64,000 nt of DNA from Chloroflexota bacterium (GTDB taxonomy: Bacteria > Chloroflexota > Anaerolineae > UBA4142). Position numbers and translations under genes: made by a program. The notes beneath the pieces are model-generated. The model saw only the letters and a list, made by a program, of their open reading frames with translations, made no database searches and was not told where the DNA came from. Position 1 is the first letter of the stretch, and each line of letters starts with the position of its first letter. Positions 37,592 through 51,095 of this stretch are shown here, piece by piece. The stretch lies in NCBI GenBank assembly GCA_016208315.1, contig JACQYF010000122.1, positions 21,673 through 85,672 on the forward strand, read 5' to 3'.

Positions 37592-40369
37592 TTATTCTTT
37601 CTCCGGCGTAAAAGTGATCACGCCCAGAACTCCGGAAGGATCGGGACACGACGAGAGCACAAAGGCGCCGCCGAGATCCTTTTCGACGAGCGTGCGAATC
37701 AACTGCAAACCCAGGCCGCCGTTGGCCGGATCGCGCCCGGATTCCTCGGGCAAGCGCGCGCCGCGACTGAAGAATTCCAGCCGCGCCTGGCCGCGCATGA
37801 GTTTCACGCCGAGACGCAATTCGACCTCCGGACTCTCGCCGCTGTGTTTGATCGCGTTCGTCACCAACTCGTTGAGGATCAGCGCGACGCTCGCCGCCCG
37901 CTGGGCCGAGATCTCGAATGAATCGCCCTCGACGACGAAGGGGACCGTCTGCCCCGGCAAGGTCAATTGGCGCACGCTGTCGCCGAGGACATGCCGGCTC
38001 AACTCCAACACATCCACACGCGCGCGGGGCGAATTGGCGAGCAGCGAGTGCGCCACGGCCATGCTTTGGACGCGGGTCAGCGTCTCGTTGAGGATTGTCT
38101 CGCGCGGGATCGTTTCCTGGTCCAAGCCCAGGTAGAGCAGACCGACGATCGTGCCGAGGTTGTTCTTGACACGATGGCTCAGCTCGCGCAGCAAGGCGGC
38201 CTTGACGTCGGCTTCGTTCCTGGTTTGCGCGTAAAGGCGCGCGTTCTCGAGCGCAACGGCAATTTGGTTCGCGAGGGTTTCCATGGCGGCCACGTCACTG
38301 GCGTCAAAGGCGTTCCGTTCGCGCGCCTGAAGGTCAAGCACGCCCAGAATTTTATCGCCCATCTTGAGCGGGACGGACAATTCCGAGCCGGTCACGGTCG
38401 CGCGCGTGTCCGGGAAATAAAAGCGCGCATCCTGACGCACGTCGGGCAAGTTGATCGTCACGCCAGTGCGCGCCGCCGCGCCGATCAAACCGACGGACAC
38501 GGACTGGATATAATCCGCGCCAAACAGGTCGGCATCGCCGCCCGCGACCGCGCGCAAGCGCACGGCGGCCATCCGTTCGTCCAGCGAAAAAAGCGCGACA
38601 TTGTGATACTGAAAGCGCTCCTCGATCAAAACGACCACTTGACGCAAAAGTTGATCCGAGTCGTGGATCGCCGTGATCCGCTCGGCGATCGCGCTGACGA
38701 GCGCGAGCTGCGCGGCGCGTTTGCGTTCGGCGGCGAAGAGGTCCCGTTTCTCAACCGCGGCGGCGATCTGGTTGGCCAGGGCTTCCATCGCGGCCACATC
38801 CACGGCTTCAAAGACATTCGCGGCCGTGCTCTGGACGTCGAGCACGCCGAGCGTTTCCCGGTCGCGCTTGAGCGGCACGACCATTTCGGCTCGGCAGATA
38901 TCGCGCTCGGCGTCGTCCGTATGGTAGCGCGGGTCGCCACACACATCGTTGGCGACGATCGTTTTGCCGAGGCGCGCCCCTTCACCGATAAGGCCAACAT
39001 CCCACGATTGGCGATAACCGATCTCTTCACGGTTGATGGCGGAACCGGCGTGCGCGCGGAGCACGACCTCCCGCGTTCCCGGCTCGTTGACGAAAACCGA
39101 AGCATTCTCGTAACCGAAACGCCGGACGATGAGCAAGGTCACCTCGTGGAACAGTTCCTCGGCGTCGAGTAACCCCACGGCCTTTTCGGCGATCTCGCTG
39201 ACGACCACGAGCTGCGCGGCGCGCTTTTGCTCGCGCTCGAACAGCCGCGCCTTTTCGAGCGCGACGGCGATTTGCTGCGCGAGCCCCGTCATCACTGGCA
39301 GGTCTGCCGCGTCGAGATCCGGGCCCCACAAACCCAGCAGGCCCAGGGACCGGTCGCGGGCCAATAAGGGCACGTTGATGTGCTTGCCCAGCCCTGCCAG
39401 TTCAACGATTCGTTGCGCGAATTCTGGAGATAGCTGCGGCCAGTGTCGCCGAATGAATTCGTGGCTCGACTCAAAAAACACGGCGCGGCGTTCGGCCAGC
39501 GCCCGACGAAATTCGGGCATATCGGCGATATTCATCCGAAACTCGGTGGCCGACATGCCCACCAGCCGTTCCAGATGCCTCCGCGCCGCAGGCGCTAGCG
39601 ACACGTAACCCAGCCGCAGCTTTTGGCTTGGCTCGTCCCACAGCGCGATGAAACAATGGAGGCGGAGCTTTTGCAATTCCCCGCCGATCACCTGAAAGAT
39701 CCGCGTAGGATCGGACTCTTCCTGGATGAAGACGCCCACCGCATTGATAAGCTCCCAGCGCTGCGCCATGCGTTCGGCCTCCTCGCGTCGCTGGCGTTCC
39801 ACTTGGGCCAGCCGGTCGCCTGCTTCGGAAGATTCGACCGTCCGCCGCCGAACGGTTTCGACGAGCACGACGACGGTTAGACCGATGAGCGTGAATCCGC
39901 CGAGGATCAAAAGTTGGTTGAGCAGCGCTAGCAGAAGCGATGATTCGGGCCGAGCGGATGAAAGATACAACTGGGTGACGAAATCGGTCAGCGCGGCCGT
40001 CAAGACGAGGACCAACACGCCGCGCCGGTGGGCGACCATCGCGGCGATCACGATGAGCGGGACGAACGCCAGATCAAAGTCGGGGAGGTAGTCGGCCAGC
40101 AGCAGCCGCAGGACGCCGACGATCATGACGTCAATCACGAGGAGCGCATAGATGACGCGGGGCGCATACTGGGCGCGCGGAAAGAGGTAGTGAAAAATGA
40201 AAATCAAATACGCGCCGACGAAGAATAGGAAGCGCAGCATCGAAGTGCGCTCCGGCTCAGGCATGGGCAGCGCGAACACGATGAGATAAAGCCCGGCCAA
40301 GCCGAACCACTTGATGAATTCGACCCAATGACGATAGGGAAACGCTCGGTCGGTCACCATTCGGCCCAC
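37592..40369 (-). CDS. multi-GAF histidine kinase with HisKA_2-type H-box
   Basis: N-terminal TMs, three GAF-like modules, LLRELSHRVKNNLGTIVGLLYLGL. Confidence 0.88.
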   Translation of the reverse strand: MGRMVTDRAFPYRHWVEFIKWFGLAGLYLIVFALPMPEPERTSMLRFLFFVGAYLIFIFHYLFPRAQYAPRVIYALLVIDVMIVGVLRLLLADYLPDFDLAFVPLIVIAAMVAHRRGVLVLVLTAALTDFVTQLYLSSARPESSLLLALLNQLLILGGFTLIGLTVVVLVETVRRRTVESSEAGDRLAQVERQRREEAERMAQRWELINAVGVFIQEESDPTRIFQVIGGELQKLRLHCFIALWDEPSQKLRLGYVSLAPAARRHLERLVGMSATEFRMNIADMPEFRRALAERRAVFFESSHEFIRRHWPQLSPEFAQRIVELAGLGKHINVPLLARDRSLGLLGLWGPDLDAADLPVMTGLAQQIAVALEKARLFEREQKRAAQLVVVSEIAEKAVGLLDAEELFHEVTLLIVRRFGYENASVFVNEPGTREVVLRAHAGSAINREEIGYRQSWDVGLIGEGARLGKTIVANDVCGDPRYHTDDAERDICRAEMVVPLKRDRETLGVLDVQSTAANVFEAVDVAAMEALANQIAAAVEKRDLFAAERKRAAQLALVSAIAERITAIHDSDQLLRQVVVLIEERFQYHNVALFSLDERMAAVRLRAVAGGDADLFGADYIQSVSVGLIGAAARTGVTINLPDVRQDARFYFPDTRATVTGSELSVPLKMGDKILGVLDLQARERNAFDASDVAAMETLANQIAVALENARLYAQTRNEADVKAALLRELSHRVKNNLGTIVGLLYLGLDQETIPRETILNETLTRVQSMAVAHSLLANSPRARVDVLELSRHVLGDSVRQLTLPGQTVPFVVEGDSFEISAQRAASVALILNELVTNAIKHSGESPEVELRLGVKLMRGQARLEFFSRGARLPEESGRDPANGGLGLQLIRTLVEKDLGGAFVLSSCPDPSGVLGVITFTPEKE

Positions 40370-40388
40370 ATGAATTGCGCCTTAAGTA

Positions 40389-40425
40389 AGAAACCCGTTT
40401 TCGCGCATTTGGCCGAAAACGGGCT
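40389..40425 (-). terminator. gyrB terminator-like hairpin
   Basis: AAACCCGTTTTCG...CGAAAACGGGCTTTT. Confidence 0.6.
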
Positions 40426-40432
40426 TTTGGCT

Positions 40433-44820
<4,388 letters not shown>

Positions 44821-44899
44821 TTGATGCTATTATAGCAGAACGCGTGTAGAGGGTCAAATAAAATGTACGGGAGTGTGGGAGGTGGGCGCTCGGCGCGCA

Positions 44900-44953
44900 T
44901 TGACAGCGCGTCCGTCGCATGGTATAATGAATCTACCAAACGGTCGGTAGATT
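44900..44953 (+). promoter_or_regulatory. consensus sigma-70 promoter with TetR-type palindromic operator
   Basis: TTGACA (44900-44905)-17 bp-TATAAT (44923-44928); AATCTACC-AAACGGTC-GGTAGATT (44930-44953). Confidence 0.85.
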
Positions 44954-44998
44954 GTTGCGGCGACCGAGCCGGTCGCCCCACTCCGCCAGGAGCGAGGT

Positions 44999-45589
44999 AT
45001 GCGCAAAAGCATCGTCGCGGACGCGCCGAGCAAGGATGAAAAAATCTTCGCCGAAGCCGTCCGCATTTTCAAACAAAAAGGGTATCACGCGGCTTCCATG
45101 CAGGACCTTGCGGACGCGGTGGGCCTGCAGAAAGGCAGTCTCTACCACTATATCTCCAGCAAGGAAGAATTGCTCTACAAGATATTCGAGCGCAGCACCG
45201 GCGCGCAAACCCAACGTCTCCAGGAAATCATCGCCTCCGACGATCCCCCGATCGAAAAATTGCGCTGCGCGATACAAGCCCACATTATCGCCCTCTGCGA
45301 ACACCTCGACCTCTACACGGTATACCTGACCGAGCGGCGCATGCTGACCGGTCGCACGCAAGACAAGGTTCGCAAAGAAGCCGAACGCCATGCCCGCTTG
45401 CTCGAAGAAATCATCCAAGAAGGGATCACGCGCCGCGATTTTCGCGCCATAGACGGCAAGATAGCCGCGCACGCGATTCTCGGCATGTGCAACTGGCTCT
45501 ACCAGTGGTATTCGCCGGATGGCCGTCTCACGCCCCAAGCCATCGCCGAAATCTTTGCAGACCTCGCGATTAGCGGACTGTCCAAGTAG
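44999..45589 (+). CDS. TetR/AcrR family regulator
   Basis: ADAVGLQKGSLYHYISSKEELLYKIFE HTH. Confidence 0.93.
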   Translation: MRKSIVADAPSKDEKIFAEAVRIFKQKGYHAASMQDLADAVGLQKGSLYHYISSKEELLYKIFERSTGAQTQRLQEIIASDDPPIEKLRCAIQAHIIALCEHLDLYTVYLTERRMLTGRTQDKVRKEAERHARLLEEIIQEGITRRDFRAIDGKIAAHAILGMCNWLYQWYSPDGRLTPQAIAEIFADLAISGLSK

Positions 45590-45591
45590 CA

Positions 45592-45690
45592 ATTGCAGAT
45601 TTCAGACTGAAAGTCCCTTTGGGATTCTAGATTGCAAATTGGCCGCGATTCTAAATCTGAAATCTGAAATCGTAAATCCTAAATCCGACA
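45592..45690. repeat. heptamer-period inverted array (gaaatct units)
   Basis: gaaatct|gaaatcg|taaatcc|taaatcc with opposing gatttcagactgaaag...gattctagattgc. Confidence 0.75.
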
Positions 45691-45699
45691 GGAGGCAAC

Positions 45700-46131
45700 A
45701 TGGCACTGCTCGCCGCGGGCGCCCCCGCCCCAACGTTCAAGGGTCTTAATTTGACCGGACCTGAAGTCAACTACGAGAATTACAAGGGCAAAAAGCCCGT
45801 CGTCCTGATCTTTTCCAGCACCCGCGTGGACCCGGCTCAGATCAACGCGGTCAAAGCGATGTGGATGAAGCACCGCGAAAAGACCGAGATTATCACCGTT
45901 TCCTACAAGCTGCCCAGCGTCTCGATGGCGAAAGCGTTCATGCAGCAACTCGGCGCCAAATTCCCCGCCCTGTACGATCCGGCCCAGACCGTTTACAAGG
46001 CGTTCGGCGTGGAGAATCCCGTCGCGATCGTCGTCATTGATGCGAACGGCTCCATTGCCTACTCCGCCGAAGCGCTCGAGACCAAAGACACCAAGGCGTT
46101 GGAAGAAGCGATTGTCGCGAATGTCAAGTAG
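45700..46131 (+). CDS. redoxin/AhpC-TSA-like protein lacking an evident peroxidatic Cys
   Basis: APAPTFKGLNLTGPEVNYENYKGKKPVVLIFSSTRVDPAQINAVKAM; Cys absent at usual TxxC position. Confidence 0.65.
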   Translation: MALLAAGAPAPTFKGLNLTGPEVNYENYKGKKPVVLIFSSTRVDPAQINAVKAMWMKHREKTEIITVSYKLPSVSMAKAFMQQLGAKFPALYDPAQTVYKAFGVENPVAIVVIDANGSIAYSAEALETKDTKALEEAIVANVK

Positions 46132-46212
46132 TCGAATAGTCAATTGGTCAATTAGTCGCCTAGGCAATTAGTCGCAGGCCTGATTGACCAATTGACTTGT
46201 TGACTAATTGAC
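46129..46212. repeat. octamer-period inverted array (agtcaatt units)
   Basis: agtcaatt|ggtcaatt|agtcgcct... attgaccaattgacttgttgactaattgac. Confidence 0.8.
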
Positions 46213-46228
46213 GGCGACCGGAGGGAGC

Positions 46229-46798
46229 ATGGACCTAGGTCTCAAAGGCAAAGTGGCGCTGGTGACCGGCGGCGCGCGCGGGATTGGCAAGGCGACCGCC
46301 CTGGTCAACAGCGCGGCGATCCTCGTCAACGTCGCCAAGATCGAGGAAATGGACCACGAAATGTGGCAGCGCGATCTCGACGTGAATCTCACCGGCGTGT
46401 TCAACGCGACGCGCGCCGTGCTGCCCTTTATGCAAAAGCAGAATTGGGGCCGTATCGTCACGCTCTCGTCCGTCGCCGGCGTGATGGGCGGATTCGGGCA
46501 GGCGGGCTATTCGGCCACCAAGGGCGCGGTCGTCAGCCTGATGAAGACGGTCGCCATCGAGATGGCGCGTTACAGCATCACCGCGAATGCGGTCTACCCC
46601 GGCATCGTCGGCACGGAGATGGCGCAGTTCATCCGCCCGGACATGAAAGAGCGGATGCTCAAGCGCAGCGTGTGGAAGAAAGAGATGGAACCGACCGCCA
46701 TCGCCGACGCGATCGTCTTCCTCTGCTCCGAGCCAGCCCGATACATCACGGGCACGGCGTTGGATTTGAGCGGGGGCATCTCCTTATTCACGTTTTAG
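46229..46798 (+). CDS. SDR family oxidoreductase with apparent internal in-frame deletion
   Basis: VTGGARGIGKATAL|VNSAAI...SSVAGVMGGFGQAGYSATKGA. Confidence 0.75.
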   Translation: MDLGLKGKVALVTGGARGIGKATALVNSAAILVNVAKIEEMDHEMWQRDLDVNLTGVFNATRAVLPFMQKQNWGRIVTLSSVAGVMGGFGQAGYSATKGAVVSLMKTVAIEMARYSITANAVYPGIVGTEMAQFIRPDMKERMLKRSVWKKEMEPTAIADAIVFLCSEPARYITGTALDLSGGISLFTF

Positions 46799-46848
46799 AA
46801 TTACGTTTTACGTTTCCCGCATTACTCTTGCCGTAAAACGTAAGGAGT
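46797..46848. repeat. heptamer-period inverted array (tacgttt units)
   Basis: tacgttt|tacgttt ... cgtaaaacgtaag. Confidence 0.6.
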
Positions 46849-46854
46849 TGCACT

Positions 46855-48033
46855 GTGAAAGATGTGGTCGTAATCGACGGCGCGCGCACGCCCATTGGCT
46901 CGTTCGGCGGGAGTCTGCGCGAGGTAAATGCGCCGACGTTGCTGGAGCACGCCTTTCGCGCCGCGCTCGACAAGACGAAAATCGAACCGAAGGACATTGA
47001 CGAGACCATCGTCGGCCAGGTGTTTCAGGGGAGCGACGCGCCGGGGATCGCGCGGTTTTGCTCGCTGCGCGTGGGCATCCCAAATGACGTTCCGGGAATG
47101 ACGCTGAATCGCCAATGCGCGAGCGGATTGGAAGCCGCGGTCTATGGCGCGAAAGATATTTTGACCGGCGATGCCAACCTCGTGTTGACCGGCGGCGTCG
47201 AATCCATGAGCACCGTACCCTACCACATTCGCGGCATGCGCTGGGGCGTCAAGATGGGGCCGCAATTCCTCATTGACGGTATGGCCGAACTCTTCGACGA
47301 CGTGACCGCGGGCGGAATGTGGATCTGGGCCGAGAACATGGCGGAGAAATTCGAGGTCTCGCGCGAGGAACAGGATCAATGGTCGCTCATCTCGCACCAG
47401 CGCGCCGTCGCGGCGACCGCGTCCGGGCGCTTGCGCGCCGAAATCGCGCCGCTGGAAATCCCGGACCGCAAGGGCGTGCGCGTGATGGACAAGGACGAAG
47501 GCCCGCGCGCCGACACCTTTCTCGAAAAACTGGCGCGGCTCGAACCGAAGTTCAAATGGGACGGCACGATCACGCCCGGCAATGCCTCGACGCTGAACGA
47601 CGGCGCTTGCGCGGTCTTTATCACTTCACGGGAAAAAGCCGACCAACTGGGGATCGAGCCGCTAAGCCGAATCGTTTCGTGGGCCGTCGTCGGCGTGGAC
47701 CCGGGAATCACCGGCTACGCGCCCGTCGTCGCGATTCCGGCCGCGCTGAAAAAAGCGGGACTGACGCAACAGGACATTGCACTGTACGAAGTGAACGAGG
47801 CGTTCGCGGTGATGATCGTCACGACCCTTCGCGAACTGAACCTCGATCCCGAGACACTTAACGTGAATGGCGGCGGCGTCGCGCTCGGTCATCCGGTAGG
47901 GATGAGCGGCAATCGGCTGCTGCTAACCATGTCGTATGAACTGAAACAGCGCAAGGCCGAGTTCGGCGTCGTGGCGCTCTGCGCCGGCGGCGGACAAGGG
48001 ATTGCGATGGTCATTCAAAATCTGGAAAGGTAA
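46855..48033 (+). CDS. thiolase / acetyl-CoA acetyltransferase
   Basis: NRQCASGLEAAVYGA; NVNGGGVALGHPVGMSGNRLL; LCAGGGQGIA. Confidence 0.93.
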   Translation: MKDVVVIDGARTPIGSFGGSLREVNAPTLLEHAFRAALDKTKIEPKDIDETIVGQVFQGSDAPGIARFCSLRVGIPNDVPGMTLNRQCASGLEAAVYGAKDILTGDANLVLTGGVESMSTVPYHIRGMRWGVKMGPQFLIDGMAELFDDVTAGGMWIWAENMAEKFEVSREEQDQWSLISHQRAVAATASGRLRAEIAPLEIPDRKGVRVMDKDEGPRADTFLEKLARLEPKFKWDGTITPGNASTLNDGACAVFITSREKADQLGIEPLSRIVSWAVVGVDPGITGYAPVVAIPAALKKAGLTQQDIALYEVNEAFAVMIVTTLRELNLDPETLNVNGGGVALGHPVGMSGNRLLLTMSYELKQRKAEFGVVALCAGGGQGIAMVIQNLER

Positions 48034-48118
48034 ACAGGGAAACAGGTACACAGGTAAACAAGTACACAGGTAGGCAAGTGCTACCTGTGTACCTGTTTAC
48101 GTGTTTACCGGTCTACCT
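48031..48118. repeat. octamer-period inverted array (aggtanac family)
   Basis: aggtacac|aggtaaac|aagtacac|aggtaggc ... acctgtgt|acctgttt|acgtgttt|accggtct. Confidence 0.9.
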
Positions 48119-48124
48119 GCGCAT

Positions 48125-49303
48125 ATGAGACCACTAGAGGGTATTCGCGTCCTGGATCTCTCACGGCTGCTGCCTGGCCCGTATGGCACAATGCTGCTCG
48201 CGGATTTGGGCGCAGAGGTTATCAAGATCGAAACGCCGGGTCTCGGCGATTACATGCGGCTGATTCCGCCGTTCGTCGAGGACTCCAACACCGGAACGAT
48301 GGTCAGCACGGCGTATTTGATGGTCAATCGCAATAAAAAGAGCGTCGCGCTGAATTTCCGTAACAAGCGCGGCAAGGAAATCCTCATGCGCCTCGCCCGC
48401 GATGTGGACGTCGTCTTCGAGACCTTTCGTCCCGGCGCGGCGCAGCGCTGGGGCATTGGCTATGAAGCGCTGCGCGCGATCAACCCGCGCATCGTTTACT
48501 GCTCGCTCAGCGGCTATGGGCAAGACGGACCTTACAAAGATCGCGCGGGACATGATTTGAACTATCTCGCGCTCACGGGCTTGCTCGCCGCGAACGGCGC
48601 GTCCGGCGGCCCGCCGATCCCGCCCGCGGCGCAAATTGCCGATCTCGGCGGCGGAATGCTCGCGGCGATTTCGATCTTGGCCGCGCTCGTCGGGCGAAAT
48701 CGGACCGGCGAAGGTCAATATCTCGACGTGAGCTTGTACGATGCCGCGCTGTCTTGGGCGGGTACGATGGTGGGCGCGGCCTATGTCGCCGGCAAGGAGC
48801 GCGCGCCGGGGCGGATGCAGTTGAATGGCGGCATGGCGTGCTATAACGTCTACGAAACGAAGGACGGCCAGTTCATCACGTTGGGCGCGATCGAGCCGCA
48901 CTTTTGGGCAGCGTTCTGCAAAGCGGTAGCGCGGCCAGACTTGGACGCGCGGCAGTTGGAGTTCGAAGCGATTCCTGAAGTGGCGGCCGTTTTCAAATCG
49001 CGCACGCGCGACGAGTGGCTCGAGATGTTCAAGACGATTGACGCGTGTATCGAGCCGGTCTGCGATTTCTCGACCGTGTTTGACAATCCGCAGGTCAAGC
49101 ATCGCGGGTTGATCGCGCAGCTCGACGTGCCGGGGATCGGCAAGGTCGCGCAGGTCGGCTCCGTGTTCGTGTTCGCCGAGCGTGGCAACGCGCCGCCGCC
49201 GCAGCAGGGCGAGCACACGCGGGAGGTGCTGGGGAGATTAGGGCTTGGAGAATTGGAGATTAGGGATTTGGAAGAGGCCGGGGTGATTAAGAGCGGGAAA
49301 TGA
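48125..49303 (+). CDS. CaiB/BaiF family CoA-transferase
   Basis: MRPLEGIRVLDLSRLLPGPYGTMLLADLGAEVIKIETPGLGDYMR. Confidence 0.95.
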   Translation: MRPLEGIRVLDLSRLLPGPYGTMLLADLGAEVIKIETPGLGDYMRLIPPFVEDSNTGTMVSTAYLMVNRNKKSVALNFRNKRGKEILMRLARDVDVVFETFRPGAAQRWGIGYEALRAINPRIVYCSLSGYGQDGPYKDRAGHDLNYLALTGLLAANGASGGPPIPPAAQIADLGGGMLAAISILAALVGRNRTGEGQYLDVSLYDAALSWAGTMVGAAYVAGKERAPGRMQLNGGMACYNVYETKDGQFITLGAIEPHFWAAFCKAVARPDLDARQLEFEAIPEVAAVFKSRTRDEWLEMFKTIDACIEPVCDFSTVFDNPQVKHRGLIAQLDVPGIGKVAQVGSVFVFAERGNAPPPQQGEHTREVLGRLGLGELEIRDLEEAGVIKSGK

Positions 49304-49315
49304 GGGAACTATCGG

Positions 49316-49600
49316 TCACAATTTGCCTCGTTGTTCGATGATGATCTCGCTCAAAGGCTTACCGGGAATCTCCAACGGTTTCTGGCGGGGACGCTTACGT
49401 TTTGAAGCAGTTGGGTCTGGAAGCTGTACCAAACCTGTAGACGCGAGTGCCCGGAGAGTCCGCTCCCGCAATTCGTCCCTTGTTACTGTTGCGTTTTCCA
49501 ACTCCGTCAAGCCCAATTCTAAGATTTCCGGCAATTGTTCTTGATACGGGCGCAAGCGGTCAACCAATTTTTCCGGAATTTCAATTGTGATACTGCTCAT
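49316..49600 (-). CDS. small antitoxin-like/hypothetical protein
   Basis: MSSITIEIPEKLVDRLRPYQEQLPEILELGLTELEN. Confidence 0.5.
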   Translation of the reverse strand: MSSITIEIPEKLVDRLRPYQEQLPEILELGLTELENATVTRDELRERTLRALASTGLVQLPDPTASKRKRPRQKPLEIPGKPLSEIIIEQRGKL

Positions 49601-49691
49601 CTCTCGCCTCACTTTCGCCTGAATTCTAGCACGCTTGGGTATACCTGTCAATGTAAATGGCTCGATTTAACCCGCTCTCAAAGGAGGAACC

Positions 49692-50855
49692 ATGATCGGC
49701 TTTGATTTTAGTGAAGAGCAGCAGCGATTGCAGGAAATGGCGCACGAGTTCGCCGAGAAGGAAATGCGTCCGGTCGCGGCGCATTACGACGAGACGGAAG
49801 AATTCCCCTGGCCCGTGCTGAGAAAGGCCAACGACGTCGGCTTGCTCACTTATGCGTTCCCGGAAGAGTACGGCGGCGCAGGCGTGCTGAGCCAGGTCAC
49901 CACCTGCCTGGTCACAGAAGAGTTGTTTTGGGGCTGCGCCGGAATCTCCACGGCGATGGGCGCGATCATGTTGGGCGCGCTGCCGATTCTGATCTCTGGC
50001 ACCGAAGCGCAAAAGAAAAAGTATCTCGGGATGCTGACCGAGACGCGGCCGGACGGCAATCCGCGGCTCGCCGCCTTCGCGCTGACCGAGCCGGATGCGG
50101 GGAGCGATGCCGCCGCGCTCAAGACGAGCGCGAAAAAGGTCAAAGGCGGCTGGGTCCTCAACGGCACCAAGCACTTTATCACGAACGGCGGCATCGCAGA
50201 CGTGTACACTGTCTACGCCACGCACGATCCCAGCCAGGGCGCGGACGGGATTGACTGCTTTATCGTCGAGGGTGGGTGGGACGGCGTCAAGCCGGGCAAG
50301 AAAGAAAAAAAGATGGGCATTCGCGCCTCGCACACGGCCCAGGTTCACTTTGAAGACGTGTTTGTCCCCGAAGAAAATCTTCTGGGCGCGGAAGGCGAGG
50401 GCTTTTTCGTCGCCATGCAAGTGCTCGACAAGTCGCGCCCGATGGTCGCGGTCGGCGCTGTGGGCATCGCCCGCGCAGCGTTCGAGGCGGCTCTGGCGTA
50501 CAGTCTGGAGCGCAAGCAGTTTGGCCGCCCGATCGCCAAGCAGCAAGCCATCGGTTTTATGCTGGCGGACATGGCAACCAAGATTGACGCCGCGCGTTTG
50601 CTGTGCCATCGTTCGGCCTGGCTCCTCGATCAAGACCTGCCCAGCATGAAAGAATCCTCGATGGCGAAATCGTATGCGCCGGACGTGGCGATGGAAGTGA
50701 CTACGGACGCGGTCCAGATTTTTGGCGGCGTCGGCTATACGCGCGAGTATCCCGTGGAGAAATGGATGCGCGACGCCAAGATCATGCAGATCTTTGAGGG
50801 CACGACCCAAATTCAAAAGTTGGTCATCTCGCGCTCGCTGATCGGGTTTGGGTAG
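49692..50855 (+). CDS. acyl-CoA dehydrogenase
   Basis: FALTEPDAGSDAAALKTSA; QIFGGVGYTREYPVEKWMRDAKIMQIFEGTTQIQ. Confidence 0.96.
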   Translation: MIGFDFSEEQQRLQEMAHEFAEKEMRPVAAHYDETEEFPWPVLRKANDVGLLTYAFPEEYGGAGVLSQVTTCLVTEELFWGCAGISTAMGAIMLGALPILISGTEAQKKKYLGMLTETRPDGNPRLAAFALTEPDAGSDAAALKTSAKKVKGGWVLNGTKHFITNGGIADVYTVYATHDPSQGADGIDCFIVEGGWDGVKPGKKEKKMGIRASHTAQVHFEDVFVPEENLLGAEGEGFFVAMQVLDKSRPMVAVGAVGIARAAFEAALAYSLERKQFGRPIAKQQAIGFMLADMATKIDAARLLCHRSAWLLDQDLPSMKESSMAKSYAPDVAMEVTTDAVQIFGGVGYTREYPVEKWMRDAKIMQIFEGTTQIQKLVISRSLIGFG

Positions 50856-50978
50856 ACAAGTCAATTAGTCAATCGGTCAATCAGTCAATTAGTCGGGCAG
50901 TCGCAGTGACACTGCCCGACTATTTCATTATTCCACTAATTGACTATTCGACTAATTGACTACTCGACTACATGACTA
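50856..50978. repeat. octamer-period inverted array (agtcaatt units)
   Basis: agtcaatt|agtcaatc|ggtcaatc|agtcaatt|agtcgggc ... actaattgactattcgactaattgactactcgact. Confidence 0.9.
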
Positions 50979-51095
50979 CCCATTCGAATATTGCCTTGTA
51001 GCTGGAATCTGGGTATAATTTTTGTAGGAGGTGTGATGCGATGCTCCAAATAGCTCACCGGTCGCGCTGTTCCTAGCCGCTTTCAAGGAAACGCC

